Shown here: positions 17,948 to 27,725 of the stretch, one piece after another
Layout of the letters: each line of letters opens with the position of its first letter
Numbering within the stretch: the stretch's first letter is position 1
NCBI GenBank assembly: GCA_029977225.1
Contig: JAPOLH010000007.1
Location: 1-36,512 of the forward strand
DNA length: 36,512 bases
DNA from: Verrucomicrobiaceae bacterium
GTDB lineage: Bacteria; Verrucomicrobiota; Verrucomicrobiia; Verrucomicrobiales; Akkermansiaceae
Direction of reading: 5' to 3'
The notes under the pieces: generated by a model
Databases searched by the model: none
Seen by the model: only the letters and a program-made list of their open reading frames with translations
Told to the model about the DNA's origin: nothing
Made by a program: the position numbers and the translations under genes

Positions 17948-20653
17948 ATGAGAATTTATTTCAGAGTCAATTTTCGCACTGAGCCCGGTCAGTCGCTTTG
18001 GCTCAAGCATTTCACCGTCTTTGAGAATGGTGCGGCGAGGGTCGAGCAGGTGCTTCCGATGCACTGGCTCAATGACATGCAGTGGGAACTAAGCCTTGAT
18101 GTGCAAGGCGGTGTGCCGGCGCGGGTGGAATATTCCTATCAGTTGAGGCAGGAGGGAAATGGGGTCGAGTTGGACGAGTGGGGTGGACCGCGGGTGGTGG
18201 AGATGGATTTTTCGAAGCACGATGCGGTGTTGCGTTGGGATACCTGGTGCTCGGCGGGCACGATAGATCATGCGTTTGAGACAAAAGGCTTTGATGCGAT
18301 TTTGCCGGAGCGTGGGCCATTTGCGGCGGCGGTCGTGCCGAAGGGGGCAAATCACGGATTCGTTCTGCGAATGGCGGCTGTGCCTAAGGGCATGGTACCT
18401 TGCATCTTGGGGGGGGTGCGGGAAATCGGTGACTGGGACTGGGCAAAGGCCGTGGCGATGAAAGAGGTCGCGGCAAATCGCTGGGAGGCGAACCTATACC
18501 TGCCGACCGACTGGCGCATTGAATACAAGTATGGGCTTTGCGATGTGAAGTCGGGCCGTGTTGTTTCGCTTGAGACCGGTGAAAATCGCGTGCTTGAGCC
18601 GAGAGCATTGGCGCAGAGCCAGTGGACGGCGGTGAGTGACGAAGGTTACCGTAGAAATGCGAAAGACCTATACTATGGGGCGGGAGTGGCGATTCCGGTG
18701 TTTTCCTTGCGCAGTGAAAATGGCTTAGGCGTCGGAGAATTTGCCGATCTCAAACCGCTCGCTGATTGGGCGTCGCAAACGGGGCTCAAGCTTATTCAAA
18801 TTTTGCCGATCAATGACACCATTTCGTCGCATGATTGGACCGATTCGTATCCGTATTCGGCGATCAGCGTCTATGCATTGCATCCGATCTACCTGCGTCT
18901 TGATGATCTCGGTTATGCCATGCCGGCGGATTTCGCGAGGGAGCTCAAGGGCGCGCGTGAGAAGTTGAATGCGCTGACTCAAGTCGACTACGAAGGCGTG
19001 ATGGTAGCCAAGAACCGCTTGCTCAAGCGGGTATTTGAAAAGCACGCCAGGGCGATCACTGCGTCGGCAGGTTTCAAAAATTTTCTCAAACAAAACCATC
19101 ACTGGGTGCTTCCCTACGCGGTTTTTTGTGTGAAGCGCGACGAGTTTGGTACTGCGGATTTTTCGCAATGGGGCGAGTGGTCGGTGTTTGATGCGAAAAA
19201 GGTCGATTCATTATCGGTCGCTTCGCATGCCGAGTGGTCGGTGGTTTCGTATCACATCTGGTTGCAATATGAACTCGATCGCCAGCTTGCGGATGCGGTT
19301 GCGCATTTGCATGCGAAAGGGATCGTGTTGAAGGGGGACCTACCGATTGGAATTGATCGTCAATCCGTCGACGCGTGGTCGGCGCCGCATTTGTTCAAGA
19401 TGGACGCGCAGGCCGGGGCTCCGCCCGATGCATTTGCGGTGAAGGGCCAAAACTGGGGCTTTCCGACATACAACTGGGAAGTCATGCGCCGCGATGGTTA
19501 CGCATGGTGGCGTTCGCGCTTCGAGCATCTAAGTCGGTATTTTGATGCTTACCGTATCGATCACATTCTGGGGTTTTTTCGCATCTGGCAGGTGCCCTAC
19601 GAGCAGGTTGAGGGAATCATGGGATGGTTTGATCCAGCGATGCCGCTGCACATCGATGAGATCCGCGGGCGTGGGATTGCGTTTGATTACGAGCGTTACT
19701 GCAGACCATACATTCGCGAGCATTTTCTGTGGGAGAGATTCGGCGATCAGACGGGTGCGGCAAAGGAAGGCTACCTCGACGATTGCGGCCATGGAGTTTA
19801 TCGGCTCAAGGAACATGTTTCGAACCAGCGTAAGATCGTCGATCATTTCGCAGCGAAGAAAGATGGCGATGAGGCTGCGAGACGGAGGCTTAGCCAGGGC
19901 TTGTTGGATTGTGCGAGCGAGGTCTTGTTGCTCGAGGTACCAGGCTCGCATGGCACGCAGTTTCACCCGCGTTGCTCGATGCAAATGACGCGTTCGTATC
20001 AGGAGCTTGATGGTGACGCCAAGTGGCGTATCGAGGGTTTATATTTGGATTATTTTTACCGTCGTCAGGAAGGTTTCTGGCAGGCTCGCGGCTACGAAAA
20101 ATTGCCAGCGATGAGGAGGGCCAGCCGCATGCTCTTGTGTGGTGAGGATCTTGGAATGGTGCCGGCTTGTGTGCCGGGGGTCATGAAAGAGCTCGGCATT
20201 CTTTCCCTTGAAATCCAACGAATGCCGAAGTCCTCTGATGTCGAATTCTCTGATCCTGCATGTGCGCCGTACTTGAGTGTCGTGAGTCCATCGACCCACG
20301 ACATGCCGACGCTGCGCGGTTGGTGGCGGGAGAACATGCATGTGAGCGGTCAGTTTGCCTGGAAGATGCTAGGGGTAGCTTTTCCGCCGACCGAGTTGCC
20401 GGGCGACCTTGCAGCGCAAATCATTGATCAGCATCTCCATTCGCCGGCGATGTGGGCGATTTTCCCGCTGCAAGACTTGCTGGGCATGGACGAGCAACTG
20501 CGCAGCACGGATGTCGACATCGAGCGGATCAATGTCCCGGCGATCATGCCATTTTATTGGAGATATCGAATGCATCTCGACCTCGACGGGTTGGCCAAGG
20601 CAAGTGGATTCAATGCCAGATTGCGGGAAATGGTCGAGAATTCAGGGCGTTGA
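17948..20653 (+). CDS. malQ: 4-alpha-glucanotransferase (GH77) with N-terminal tandem CBM20-like domains, DPE2-like architecture
   Basis: MRIYFRVNFRTEPGQSLWL and VREIGDWDWAKAVAMKEVAANRWEANLYLPTDWRIEYKYGL (CBM20-like); GVAIPVFSLRSENGLGVGEFADLKPLADWASQTGLKLIQILPINDT, YRIDHILGFFRIW, GEDLGMVPACVPGVM (GH77). Confidence 0.92.
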   Translation: MRIYFRVNFRTEPGQSLWLKHFTVFENGAARVEQVLPMHWLNDMQWELSLDVQGGVPARVEYSYQLRQEGNGVELDEWGGPRVVEMDFSKHDAVLRWDTWCSAGTIDHAFETKGFDAILPERGPFAAAVVPKGANHGFVLRMAAVPKGMVPCILGGVREIGDWDWAKAVAMKEVAANRWEANLYLPTDWRIEYKYGLCDVKSGRVVSLETGENRVLEPRALAQSQWTAVSDEGYRRNAKDLYYGAGVAIPVFSLRSENGLGVGEFADLKPLADWASQTGLKLIQILPINDTISSHDWTDSYPYSAISVYALHPIYLRLDDLGYAMPADFARELKGAREKLNALTQVDYEGVMVAKNRLLKRVFEKHARAITASAGFKNFLKQNHHWVLPYAVFCVKRDEFGTADFSQWGEWSVFDAKKVDSLSVASHAEWSVVSYHIWLQYELDRQLADAVAHLHAKGIVLKGDLPIGIDRQSVDAWSAPHLFKMDAQAGAPPDAFAVKGQNWGFPTYNWEVMRRDGYAWWRSRFEHLSRYFDAYRIDHILGFFRIWQVPYEQVEGIMGWFDPAMPLHIDEIRGRGIAFDYERYCRPYIREHFLWERFGDQTGAAKEGYLDDCGHGVYRLKEHVSNQRKIVDHFAAKKDGDEAARRRLSQGLLDCASEVLLLEVPGSHGTQFHPRCSMQMTRSYQELDGDAKWRIEGLYLDYFYRRQEGFWQARGYEKLPAMRRASRMLLCGEDLGMVPACVPGVMKELGILSLEIQRMPKSSDVEFSDPACAPYLSVVSPSTHDMPTLRGWWRENMHVSGQFAWKMLGVAFPPTELPGDLAAQIIDQHLHSPAMWAIFPLQDLLGMDEQLRSTDVDIERINVPAIMPFYWRYRMHLDLDGLAKASGFNARLREMVENSGR

Positions 20654-20750
20654 GAGGCTCGAAAATTTCGTTGAGGATGCCTTGACCTGTCGGGGGTTGG
20701 GGAAATAGGGTTCGCGCGGTTTAGCCGTACACTTTTTCCCACGACCGCCG

Positions 20751-21929
20751 ATGAACATTCACGAATACCAAGCCAAAGAGCTTTTTGACCGATTTGGAGT
20801 CCCCAGCCCGAAGGGTGCCGCGGCATCGAGTGCCAAGGAAGCAGGGGATGCTGCAGCAGCGCTTGGAGTCAAAAACCTCGTCGTCAAGGCTCAGGTGCAT
20901 GCTGGAGGCCGCGGCAAGGGAGTTTTCAAAAATGGCTTCAAGGGTGGGGTTCATCTCGTCGAGTCGGCCGATAAGGCTGCGGAAGTCGCAGGTAAGATGC
21001 TCGGCGAAGTGCTCGTTACCAAACAAACCGGCGACGAAGGCCGCTTGGTCCGCAAGGTGATGGTCGCCGAATCGGTGGATATCAGCCGTGAACTTTATCT
21101 CGCGATCCTCGTGGATCGTCAGACCAGCAAGCCGGTGATCATCGTATCAACCGAAGGCGGCATGGACATCGAAGAGGTGGCCGAGCGCACGCCGGAGAAA
21201 ATTTTGCGCGAGTATGTCAATCCGCTCGGTGGCTTGCAGGCCTATCAGGTGCGCAAGATGTGCAAGAAGCTCGATCTTCAAGCCCACGCCAAGCAGTTTA
21301 GCCAGCTGATCAACGCTCTTTACAAACTCTTCATTGCGCTCGATTGCTCGATGGTTGAGATCAACCCACTGGTGGTGACCACCGACAATCAGGTCTACGC
21401 GCTCGATGCGAAATTCAACTTCGACGACAACGCGCTGTATCGTCACCCGGAGATTTCCGCGATGCGCGACCACGACGAGGAAGACCCGCGCGAAGTCGCG
21501 GCCGCCGCGCACGATCTCAATTACATCGGCCTCGATGGCAACATCGCTTGCCTTGTCAATGGTGCCGGACTCGCGATGGCGACCATGGACATCATCAAAC
21601 ACCACGGCGGGGATCCTGCGAACTTCCTTGATGTTGGCGGTGGCGCCTCGAGGGAGCAGGTGACAGCGGCCTTCAAGATTATCCTCGGCGATCCGAATGT
21701 TCGCGGAATATTCATCAACATCTTCGGCGGTATCATGGACTGCAACATCGTCGCTGAGGGTGTCGTTGCTGCCGCGCGTGAGACCGGGCTTTCACTGCCG
21801 CTGGTCGTGCGTCTCGAGGGCAACAATGTTGAGGCCGGCAAGGCCACGCTCGCCGCATCGGGACTCAACATCGTTTCCGCCGACGGCATGGATGACGGAG
21901 CCGCAAAGATTGTCGCCGCTGTTGCCTGA
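20751..21929 (+). CDS. sucC: Succinate-CoA ligase, ADP-forming, beta subunit
   Basis: [76 protein letters not shown]. Confidence 0.97.
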   Translation: MNIHEYQAKELFDRFGVPSPKGAAASSAKEAGDAAAALGVKNLVVKAQVHAGGRGKGVFKNGFKGGVHLVESADKAAEVAGKMLGEVLVTKQTGDEGRLVRKVMVAESVDISRELYLAILVDRQTSKPVIIVSTEGGMDIEEVAERTPEKILREYVNPLGGLQAYQVRKMCKKLDLQAHAKQFSQLINALYKLFIALDCSMVEINPLVVTTDNQVYALDAKFNFDDNALYRHPEISAMRDHDEEDPREVAAAAHDLNYIGLDGNIACLVNGAGLAMATMDIIKHHGGDPANFLDVGGGASREQVTAAFKIILGDPNVRGIFINIFGGIMDCNIVAEGVVAAARETGLSLPLVVRLEGNNVEAGKATLAASGLNIVSADGMDDGAAKIVAAVA

Positions 21930-21964
21930 TTGCATTTTCAAACAACCAAAATTCCTTTCCAATC

Positions 21965-22861
21965 ATGTCCATTCTCATCGACGAAAACACTAAGGTACTC
22001 ATCCAAGGCATCACCGGAAGCTTTGGAGCGCGCCACACGCAGCTTTCACTCGAATACGGCACCAAGGTCGTGGGCGGCGTGACGCCGGGCAAGGGTGGTC
22101 AGAAATTTGAAAACACCGTGCCGATCTTCGATACCGTCTCCGAAGCGGTGCAGGAAACCGGTGCCACGGCATCGGCGATTTTCGTGCCGCCGGCTTTTGC
22201 GGCCGATGCGATTCTTGAAGCGGCGGATGCCGGTGTGGATTTGATCGTGTGCATCACCGAGGGGATTCCTGTGATGGACATGATGCGCGTCAAGTCGATG
22301 CTTGCTGGATCCAAGTCGCGCCTCGTCGGGCCAAACTGCCCGGGGCTGGTGACGCCCGGTCGTGGTGAGAAAAGCCATGGCGGATGCCGCATTGGCATTG
22401 CGCCGGGATACATTCACAAGCGCGGCAATGTCGGTGTCGTTTCGCGTTCCGGCACGCTGACCTATGAAGCGGTGTGGCAGTTGACGCAACTCGGCTACGG
22501 GCAAAGCACCTGCGTGGGCATTGGCGGTGATCCAATCAATGGCACCTCCCACCTCGATGTGCTTCAAATGTTCAACGAAGACCCTGAGACCGAAGCCATC
22601 ATTTTGATCGGTGAGATTGGCGGCAATGCCGAGGTTGAGGCAGCGCGTTGGGCCAAGGAAAATTGCAAGAAGCCGATTGCCGGATTCATAGCCGGTGCGA
22701 CTGCGCCTCCGGGGCGCCGCATGGGTCATGCCGGTGCGATCGTCGGCGGTGAAGAAGACACCGCGCAGGCGAAAAAGCGGATTCTTGCCGAGTGTGGAAT
22801 CGCTGTGGCCGAGACGCCCGGCGTGATGGCAAGGACGCTGCTCAATGCTTGGGGCAAGTGA
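21965..22861 (+). CDS. sucD: Succinate-CoA ligase alpha subunit
   Basis: [67 protein letters not shown]. Confidence 0.97.
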   Translation: MSILIDENTKVLIQGITGSFGARHTQLSLEYGTKVVGGVTPGKGGQKFENTVPIFDTVSEAVQETGATASAIFVPPAFAADAILEAADAGVDLIVCITEGIPVMDMMRVKSMLAGSKSRLVGPNCPGLVTPGRGEKSHGGCRIGIAPGYIHKRGNVGVVSRSGTLTYEAVWQLTQLGYGQSTCVGIGGDPINGTSHLDVLQMFNEDPETEAIILIGEIGGNAEVEAARWAKENCKKPIAGFIAGATAPPGRRMGHAGAIVGGEEDTAQAKKRILAECGIAVAETPGVMARTLLNAWGK

Positions 22862-22866
22862 TCAAT

Positions 22867-22892
22867 AAGCAGTGCTTAAGGCGCTGCTTTTC
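22867..22892 (+). terminator. Probable intrinsic terminator of sucCD
   Basis: AAGCAGTGC-TTAAG-GCGCTGCTT stem (one G-U) followed by TTCT. Confidence 0.55.
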
Positions 22893-23834
22893 TCACACTA
22901 CCACATGCACGCCGTGCGGATTGATCCGCGAGACATAGGCTTGGCAGTTGATCGGGATCGCGGAGAACACCTTGCTGATCGCATCGGCCACCTTGCGTGC
23001 GATTTCTTCGCCTTCGCAAAGGGCGAAAACTGAGGGGCCTGCGCCGGAGATCGAAAAACCGAGTGCGCCTGCGGCAAGGGCCGCGCGCTTGGCTTTGTAG
23101 AAATCGGGGATGAGCTTTTGGCGTCGTGGCTCGGCGATCACATCATGAATCGAGCGCGAGATGAGGCCGTAATCTTCCTGGATGATGCCGCAGAGGAGTC
23201 CGCCCAAGTTGCCGATTTGCTGGGTGGCATTTTCGAGCGGGATTTCCTTGGGGAGAATTTCGCGGGCGACCTTGGTGAGGATCTCGATGTCCGGGTGCAC
23301 CACCGCTGCCCAGAGGTTTTTGGGTGGAGCGATTTGTGCAAAGTCGAGTTCCTCGTTGGAGCGGATGAAGACGATGCCACCGAGTAGGCAGGGAGCGACA
23401 TTGTCGGCATGCCACGCTCCATCGGCCGAGGCTTCGCCGGCCATGGCAAAGGGTAGCAGTTGTTTTTTGCTGAGCGGTTCGCCGATGAGTTTGTTGACCG
23501 CGTAAGCGCCGGCGACGGCTGAGGCTGAGGATGACCCGAGACCTGAGCCGAAAGGCATTTTCTTGTGGATCTCCATCTCGATGCCGCGATCCGTCATGCC
23601 GAGGTGCTTGAGCAAATCGAGTGCGGCAACGCCTGCGGTGTTCTGTGCGGGATTTTTCGGCAGCTTGCCGTCATCGCCGGTGATCTTGGTGATTTGCAAT
23701 CCGGGTTTGTTAGAATGGCGTACGACGATCTCGTCACCGGGCGAGTCGATGGCAAAGCCGAGCACATCGTAGCCGCAAGCGACATTGGCGACGGTGGCGG
23801 GGGCAAAAACGCGGATTTCAGAAGAGGAGGCCAT
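22893..23834 (-). CDS. thrB: Homoserine kinase (GHMP family)
   Basis: VFAPATVANVACGYDVLGFAIDSPGD, KMPFGSGLGSSSASAVAGAYAVNKL, AGALGFSISGAGPSVFAL. Confidence 0.94.
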   Translation of the reverse strand: MASSSEIRVFAPATVANVACGYDVLGFAIDSPGDEIVVRHSNKPGLQITKITGDDGKLPKNPAQNTAGVAALDLLKHLGMTDRGIEMEIHKKMPFGSGLGSSSASAVAGAYAVNKLIGEPLSKKQLLPFAMAGEASADGAWHADNVAPCLLGGIVFIRSNEELDFAQIAPPKNLWAAVVHPDIEILTKVAREILPKEIPLENATQQIGNLGGLLCGIIQEDYGLISRSIHDVIAEPRRQKLIPDFYKAKRAALAAGALGFSISGAGPSVFALCEGEEIARKVADAISKVFSAIPINCQAYVSRINPHGVHVVV

Positions 23835-23945
23835 GGGTGGAGAGGCTGTGAGCTCAGCTGCGTGGCAGCGGGCGGGGGAGAGTCATGGAGCGGGACTTGG
23901 CATTGTTCAAGCCCGGAAAACGGCGAAGCATGTGGCGATCGGTTT

Positions 23946-24455
23946 TCAGAACGGCCACCACGAGCGGCGTTTGCGCTTGTAGGATCCGTCGCCGACCGAG
24001 AGCACCTCAATGCGGGTGGTGGTGAGACCTTGATTGTAAAAGCCAAGTTTTTTGGCAGCGCGTGGAGTCACATCGAGATGGCGTCCGGCGATGAAAGGTC
24101 CGCGATCATTGATGCGGATTTTGACGGATTTGCCATTTTCGAGGTTGGTGACTTTGACCAGGCAGGGAAGGGGTAAAGTTTTGTGTGCGCCGGTGAGGTG
24201 CCATGGCATCACTTTTTCGCCGATCGAGGTGTTGCCGCGTCGGAGCCCGAAGAAAGTGGATTCGTTGTACCACGAGCAAGTGCCGGTTTCCTCAAACTTC
24301 AGTGCGGCCTTCACGCTCATAGGTTGATACGACTCGCCGCGTACCGAGTAGGGTTTGGTCATGTACCCCTTGTAACCCGAGGGGCGCGAGCTGCATGAAC
24401 ACAGCGCGATGCAAATTGCCAATGCGATGCCGACGATTTGAAACATCTGACGCAT
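23946..24455 (-). CDS. RlpA family septal ring lytic transglycosylase-like lipoprotein (no SPOR domain)
   Basis: Signal/lipobox IALCSCSS; GTCSWYNESTFFGLRRGNTSIGEKVMPWHLTGAHKTLPLPCLVKVTNLENGKSVKIRINDRGPFIAGRHLDVTPRAAKKLGF. Confidence 0.9.
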   Translation of the reverse strand: MRQMFQIVGIALAICIALCSCSSRPSGYKGYMTKPYSVRGESYQPMSVKAALKFEETGTCSWYNESTFFGLRRGNTSIGEKVMPWHLTGAHKTLPLPCLVKVTNLENGKSVKIRINDRGPFIAGRHLDVTPRAAKKLGFYNQGLTTTRIEVLSVGDGSYKRKRRSWWPF

Positions 24456-24471
24456 GGTGTGAGCGAAGGAT

Positions 24472-24804
24472 TCAACCCTTACGTTCGCGCACGACGTCGA
24501 GGCTTGCGGCGACCTGATCCTTGAGTTTAAGACCAGGTTTGAACTTCACCGTCGCACGAGCTGGGATCTTGACGGTTTTACTTGGCTGCTTCGGATTGCG
24601 ACCGATTTTTGCTTTGGTTTCTCGAACTTGGAAGGTGCCGAAATTGCGCATCACCACTTGGTCTCCATCGGCCAGCGAATCGGCAACGACGATGATCAGG
24701 CGTTGGATGACCTCCAGGACGTCCTGTTGGGAAATCGAATGTCCTTCGTTGCCGAGTTGATCGGTTATTTTGATGGCCAGTTCTCTTTTGGTGATGGTGG
24801 GCAT
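24472..24804 (-). CDS. HU/IHF family DNA-binding protein
   Basis: TKRELAIKITDQLGNEGHSISQQDVLEVIQRLI and VVMRNFGTFQVRETKAKIGRNPKQPSKTVKIPARATVKFKPG. Confidence 0.93.
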   Translation of the reverse strand: MPTITKRELAIKITDQLGNEGHSISQQDVLEVIQRLIIVVADSLADGDQVVMRNFGTFQVRETKAKIGRNPKQPSKTVKIPARATVKFKPGLKLKDQVAASLDVVRERKG

Positions 24805-24853
24805 GAGCAGGAAACAGTGGGCTTTGTCAGTGGGGGGAGGGAATTTTACGAAT

Positions 24854-24888
24854 CAGATAGCGGCTTGTCGCTATAAATATGCTATCTG
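24854..24888. promoter_or_regulatory. Inverted repeat upstream of the HU/IHF-like gene
   Basis: CAGATAGC-(19 nt)-GCTATCTG, perfect 8-bp arms, 50 bp upstream of the minus-strand start codon, in an AT-rich spacer. Confidence 0.5.
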
Positions 24889-24962
24889 TGTAGGGTTTTG
24901 ATGAGCTGCAGTCATCTAGAGCAATCCGAGTGCCATGTGTGGGTCAAAGCGTTTGGCCTGGC

Positions 24963-25946
24963 TCAGGGTGCTTCTTCTTTCTCCGGTGGCTGACCGCTTG
25001 CAGATTTCCCGAGAACTTTGACAGTTGTGCGGAAGTGAAGTTTGGCGGCCTTGCAAAGAGCATCAGGGCCGTGTCGCGCGATGAGTTCGCGGGCGGCCTT
25101 GATGACGCTGTCGGAGGCGCCGAGCGGAAGCTTCACGCCTGCGGCGGCGGAGGTTTTGTCCATCCAATCGACGAAGCGTTCGCGTGCGAGAATTGATGCT
25201 GCGGCGACGGCCGTGTCGGACTCGCCCTTGGTGCGTTGATCGAGCTGGATTTTGAGGCCTTTTTCGCGAAGCGCGCGTTGAAGGACCTCGGGTCGGGCGA
25301 ATTGGTCGCTGAGCGTGCGTGGGCAATCGGGCCTTGCGGAGCAGAGTTTTTCAATCACCCGGGCGTGGCCCCATGCGAGCAGGCGGTTGAGGTTTTTGAA
25401 CGAGGCGTGCATCTCGTTGTAGCGCTCGGGGCCGATCGACACGACTTCGTACACGCAGCCAGGGGTGGCACGGATGATGTCGGCAAGTTTGCGAATGCGG
25501 TCGCTGCCAGTGATGCGCTTTGAGTCCATGATGCCGGCTGCGATCAGGTGACGAGTGATCGCGGCGTCGGTGTAGACTCCGGCGATGACAAGCGGTCCGA
25601 AGTAATCGCCTTTGCCGCTTTCATCGATGCCGAAGTGTGGCGAGAAATGCTGTGGGTCGAGCACCTCTTCGTAGCCGAGGCGCGCTTCCTTGAGAACCTC
25701 CGGCTCGAGGGTGAAGCGGATGAAGTCTTCGGTATCCTTTCCCTGAATGAGTACCTTCGGGCCTTTTTCGTAGGCCGTGACATTGAGCTTTGCCTTGCGT
25801 GCGGAAAAGAGGGCGTGTTCTTTGGCAACGAATTCAAAGCCATTTTGCTCCAGCACGAGGCGCAGGGTTTTGACCTGATCCGGTGTGAGTGGCGCGGTGA
25901 AGGTGTTCACTGTGGGCGATTGTCGTTCGTTAGATTTTGGAATCAA
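24963..25946 (-). CDS. rnhC: Ribonuclease HIII (start at 25946, or GTG at 25910)
   Basis: N-terminal TBP-like domain; FGIDESGKGDYFGPLVIAGVYTD; GESDTAVAAASILARERFVDWM. Confidence 0.93.
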   Translation of the reverse strand: MIPKSNERQSPTVNTFTAPLTPDQVKTLRLVLEQNGFEFVAKEHALFSARKAKLNVTAYEKGPKVLIQGKDTEDFIRFTLEPEVLKEARLGYEEVLDPQHFSPHFGIDESGKGDYFGPLVIAGVYTDAAITRHLIAAGIMDSKRITGSDRIRKLADIIRATPGCVYEVVSIGPERYNEMHASFKNLNRLLAWGHARVIEKLCSARPDCPRTLSDQFARPEVLQRALREKGLKIQLDQRTKGESDTAVAAASILARERFVDWMDKTSAAAGVKLPLGASDSVIKAARELIARHGPDALCKAAKLHFRTTVKVLGKSASGQPPEKEEAP

Positions 25947-26601
25947 GCCGCGAGGTGATGCATGCAGCGTCGAGTTCTTGCGGGTGATCGATCATGTGGG
26001 TGGCGCCTGCCTCAATGAGGCGCTTGCGATCGTGGTATCCCCATGTCACGGCCACCGCCCGCATTCCGGCTCGGCGGGCGGTCTCGAGGTCCATGGTGGA
26101 ATCGCCGATGACGATGCAATCCTTTGGCGCGTGGTTGGTCATGTTTGCAATTTCAAGCGCGCCCTGCGGTTCGGGTTTGTGAGGGATGCCATCGCGTTGA
26201 CCAAGCACAGCGGCGAATTTGATGGTGGGAAACAAGCGGGCTGTCATCGCGACGGTGAAAGCGTGGGGTTTGTTGGAAAGCACGGCCAATGGGTAGCCGG
26301 CTTCGCTTAGTGCCTCGAGAGCTTCGGTGATGCCTTCGTAGGGATGGGTACCATTTTGCCAATTGGCGTCGTAGTGAGCTTTGAAGCTATCGATCACCGA
26401 GGCGGCGAGGGTCGGTTCATGCGGTTCGCCGAGCGCGCGTTTTACCAGCATGACGACACCATCGCCGACAAAGTTTCGCACGGCGAATGGCAGATGGGTC
26501 GCTTGATTGTGCTCGGCGAGGCTGTGGTTAAGCGATGCGGCGATGCCCTTGAGCGAGTCGACAAGTGTGCCGTCGAGGTCGAGAATAAGCAGAGGTTTCA
26601 C
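25930..26601 (-). CDS. gph: HAD-superfamily hydrolase, phosphoglycolate phosphatase-like
   Basis: MKPLLILDLDGTLVDSLKGIAASLNHSL, LAVLSNKPHAFT, IGDSTMDLETARRAGMRAVAVTWGYHDR. Confidence 0.88.
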   Translation of the reverse strand: MKPLLILDLDGTLVDSLKGIAASLNHSLAEHNQATHLPFAVRNFVGDGVVMLVKRALGEPHEPTLAASVIDSFKAHYDANWQNGTHPYEGITEALEALSEAGYPLAVLSNKPHAFTVAMTARLFPTIKFAAVLGQRDGIPHKPEPQGALEIANMTNHAPKDCIVIGDSTMDLETARRAGMRAVAVTWGYHDRKRLIEAGATHMIDHPQELDAACITSRLDSKI

Positions 26602-26668
26602 CCGCCAAGCATGGGGGAGGCGTCGCCTTTTGTGAAGGATGGCGAGCGATGAATTTTGAAATCGATGT

Positions 26669-27055
26669 TCAGTACCCGATCAGGGCGATCAATTCTGAGT
26701 CGCTAAGCTCATCGACGTGGTCGATTGAAGCAATGAGGTTTTCCATGTCGGTGATTTCCTCGGTAACGGCGCTTAGTCCTGAATCATCGGGAAGAAAGGT
26801 GTTTTCTGAGTGTGGGAAAAATGTGATGAGCAAAGCGGCGAGGGCTGTAGCGGTGGCGAGGCCAGCAAGCGGGGCTGGGGCGAACACGGATTTCCATGAC
26901 TTCCACCATGGGGTGCTTTGTGTGCTGTTGCGCGCGGCGCGAAGTGTGTTATCGGCAAAACGCGGGCTTGCCTTGGGCGCTGGTGCGGCGTCGAGAAGTT
27001 TCCAGACGGGATCGGATTCCCATGCATCTTCGGGCTGATTATTCTTCGCTTTCAT
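26669..27055 (-). CDS. Hypothetical single-TM protein
   Basis: MKAKNNQPEDAWESDPVWKLLDAAPAPKASPRFADNTLRA...APLAGLATATALAALLITFF; N-terminal soluble segment + TM helix + acidic tail, resembling anti-sigma-like membrane proteins. Confidence 0.6.
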   Translation of the reverse strand: MKAKNNQPEDAWESDPVWKLLDAAPAPKASPRFADNTLRAARNSTQSTPWWKSWKSVFAPAPLAGLATATALAALLITFFPHSENTFLPDDSGLSAVTEEITDMENLIASIDHVDELSDSELIALIGY

Positions 27056-27191
27056 CGGAACACCCGATTCAACCCCGTGCGGGCGGAAAAGTTGCGTCAT
27101 TTCATCAAGTGGGAGAAAATTTGTATCTCGGTACCATCTTTGGGCGTGAAAAACCTTCCACGGCGCGGGTGCATTGGTCCAGGCTCCGGCC

Positions 27192-27542
27192 ATGAACGAC
27201 TCGATCTCTTCACTGACCGCGCGAATCCAAGATTTTGTCGATGCCCGCGAATGGCGGCAGTTTCACAATCCCAAGGATTTATCGGTGGCAATCGCCGCCG
27301 AGGCGGGGGAGCTGATGCAGCATTTCGTGTGGCAGCAACCCGAGCAGATCGATGCCCGGCTGGAGCGCAACCGCGATGAGATCGCCTCAGAAATCGCCGA
27401 TGTAGCCATTCTGTTGTTTGAATTTGCCGACAATCTTGGTTTCAAGCTCGGCGATGTGATGGCCGATAAAATTGCGCGCAATGAACAGCGTTACCCGGTG
27501 GCTAAGTCGCGAGGCAACAACCTCAAGTATTCTGAGCTGTGA
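27192..27542 (+). CDS. MazG-like nucleotide pyrophosphohydrolase (dCTPase/RS21-C6-type)
   Basis: REWRQFHNPKDLSVAIAAEAGELMQHFVWQ...EIASEIADVAILLFEFADNLGFKLGDVMADKIARNEQRYPV (ExxE...ExxD motif). Confidence 0.9.
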   Translation: MNDSISSLTARIQDFVDAREWRQFHNPKDLSVAIAAEAGELMQHFVWQQPEQIDARLERNRDEIASEIADVAILLFEFADNLGFKLGDVMADKIARNEQRYPVAKSRGNNLKYSEL

Positions 27543-27559
27543 AAATCAGCTAAGGCCAA

Positions 27560-27634
27560 TGGAGCCGCTGGTCGGATTTGAACCGACGACCTGCTCATTA
27601 CGAATGAGCTGCTCTACCCCTGAGCTACAGCGGC
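27560..27634 (-). tRNA. tRNA-Thr(CGU), CCA encoded
   Basis: Minus strand GCCGCTG TA GCTC AGGGGTA GAGC A GCTCA TTCGTAA TGAGC AGGTC GTCGG TTCAAAT CCGAC CAGCGGC T CCA; full cloverleaf; anticodon CGT. Confidence 0.95.
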
Positions 27635-27725
27635 GTTGGGTGGGTGGGGAGCAAACCAAAGAGGGCAGCTTCTCGCAAGAGGGAAATCGGGGGGATGTGT
27701 GTGCTGGCGAGAGGTAACGTGGACC

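Noticed and set aside
22046-22729. 227-aa minus-strand ORF opposite sucD
   Set aside because: Shadow ORF of a strongly conserved gene.
26918-27379. Plus-strand ORF containing 'RFNPVRAEKL', reminiscent of the NPVRAG motif of REP-associated (RAYT) transposases
   Set aside because: Match is only a few residues, no other RAYT motifs occur in any frame, and the stretch is explained by the divergent spacer and the true genes on either side.
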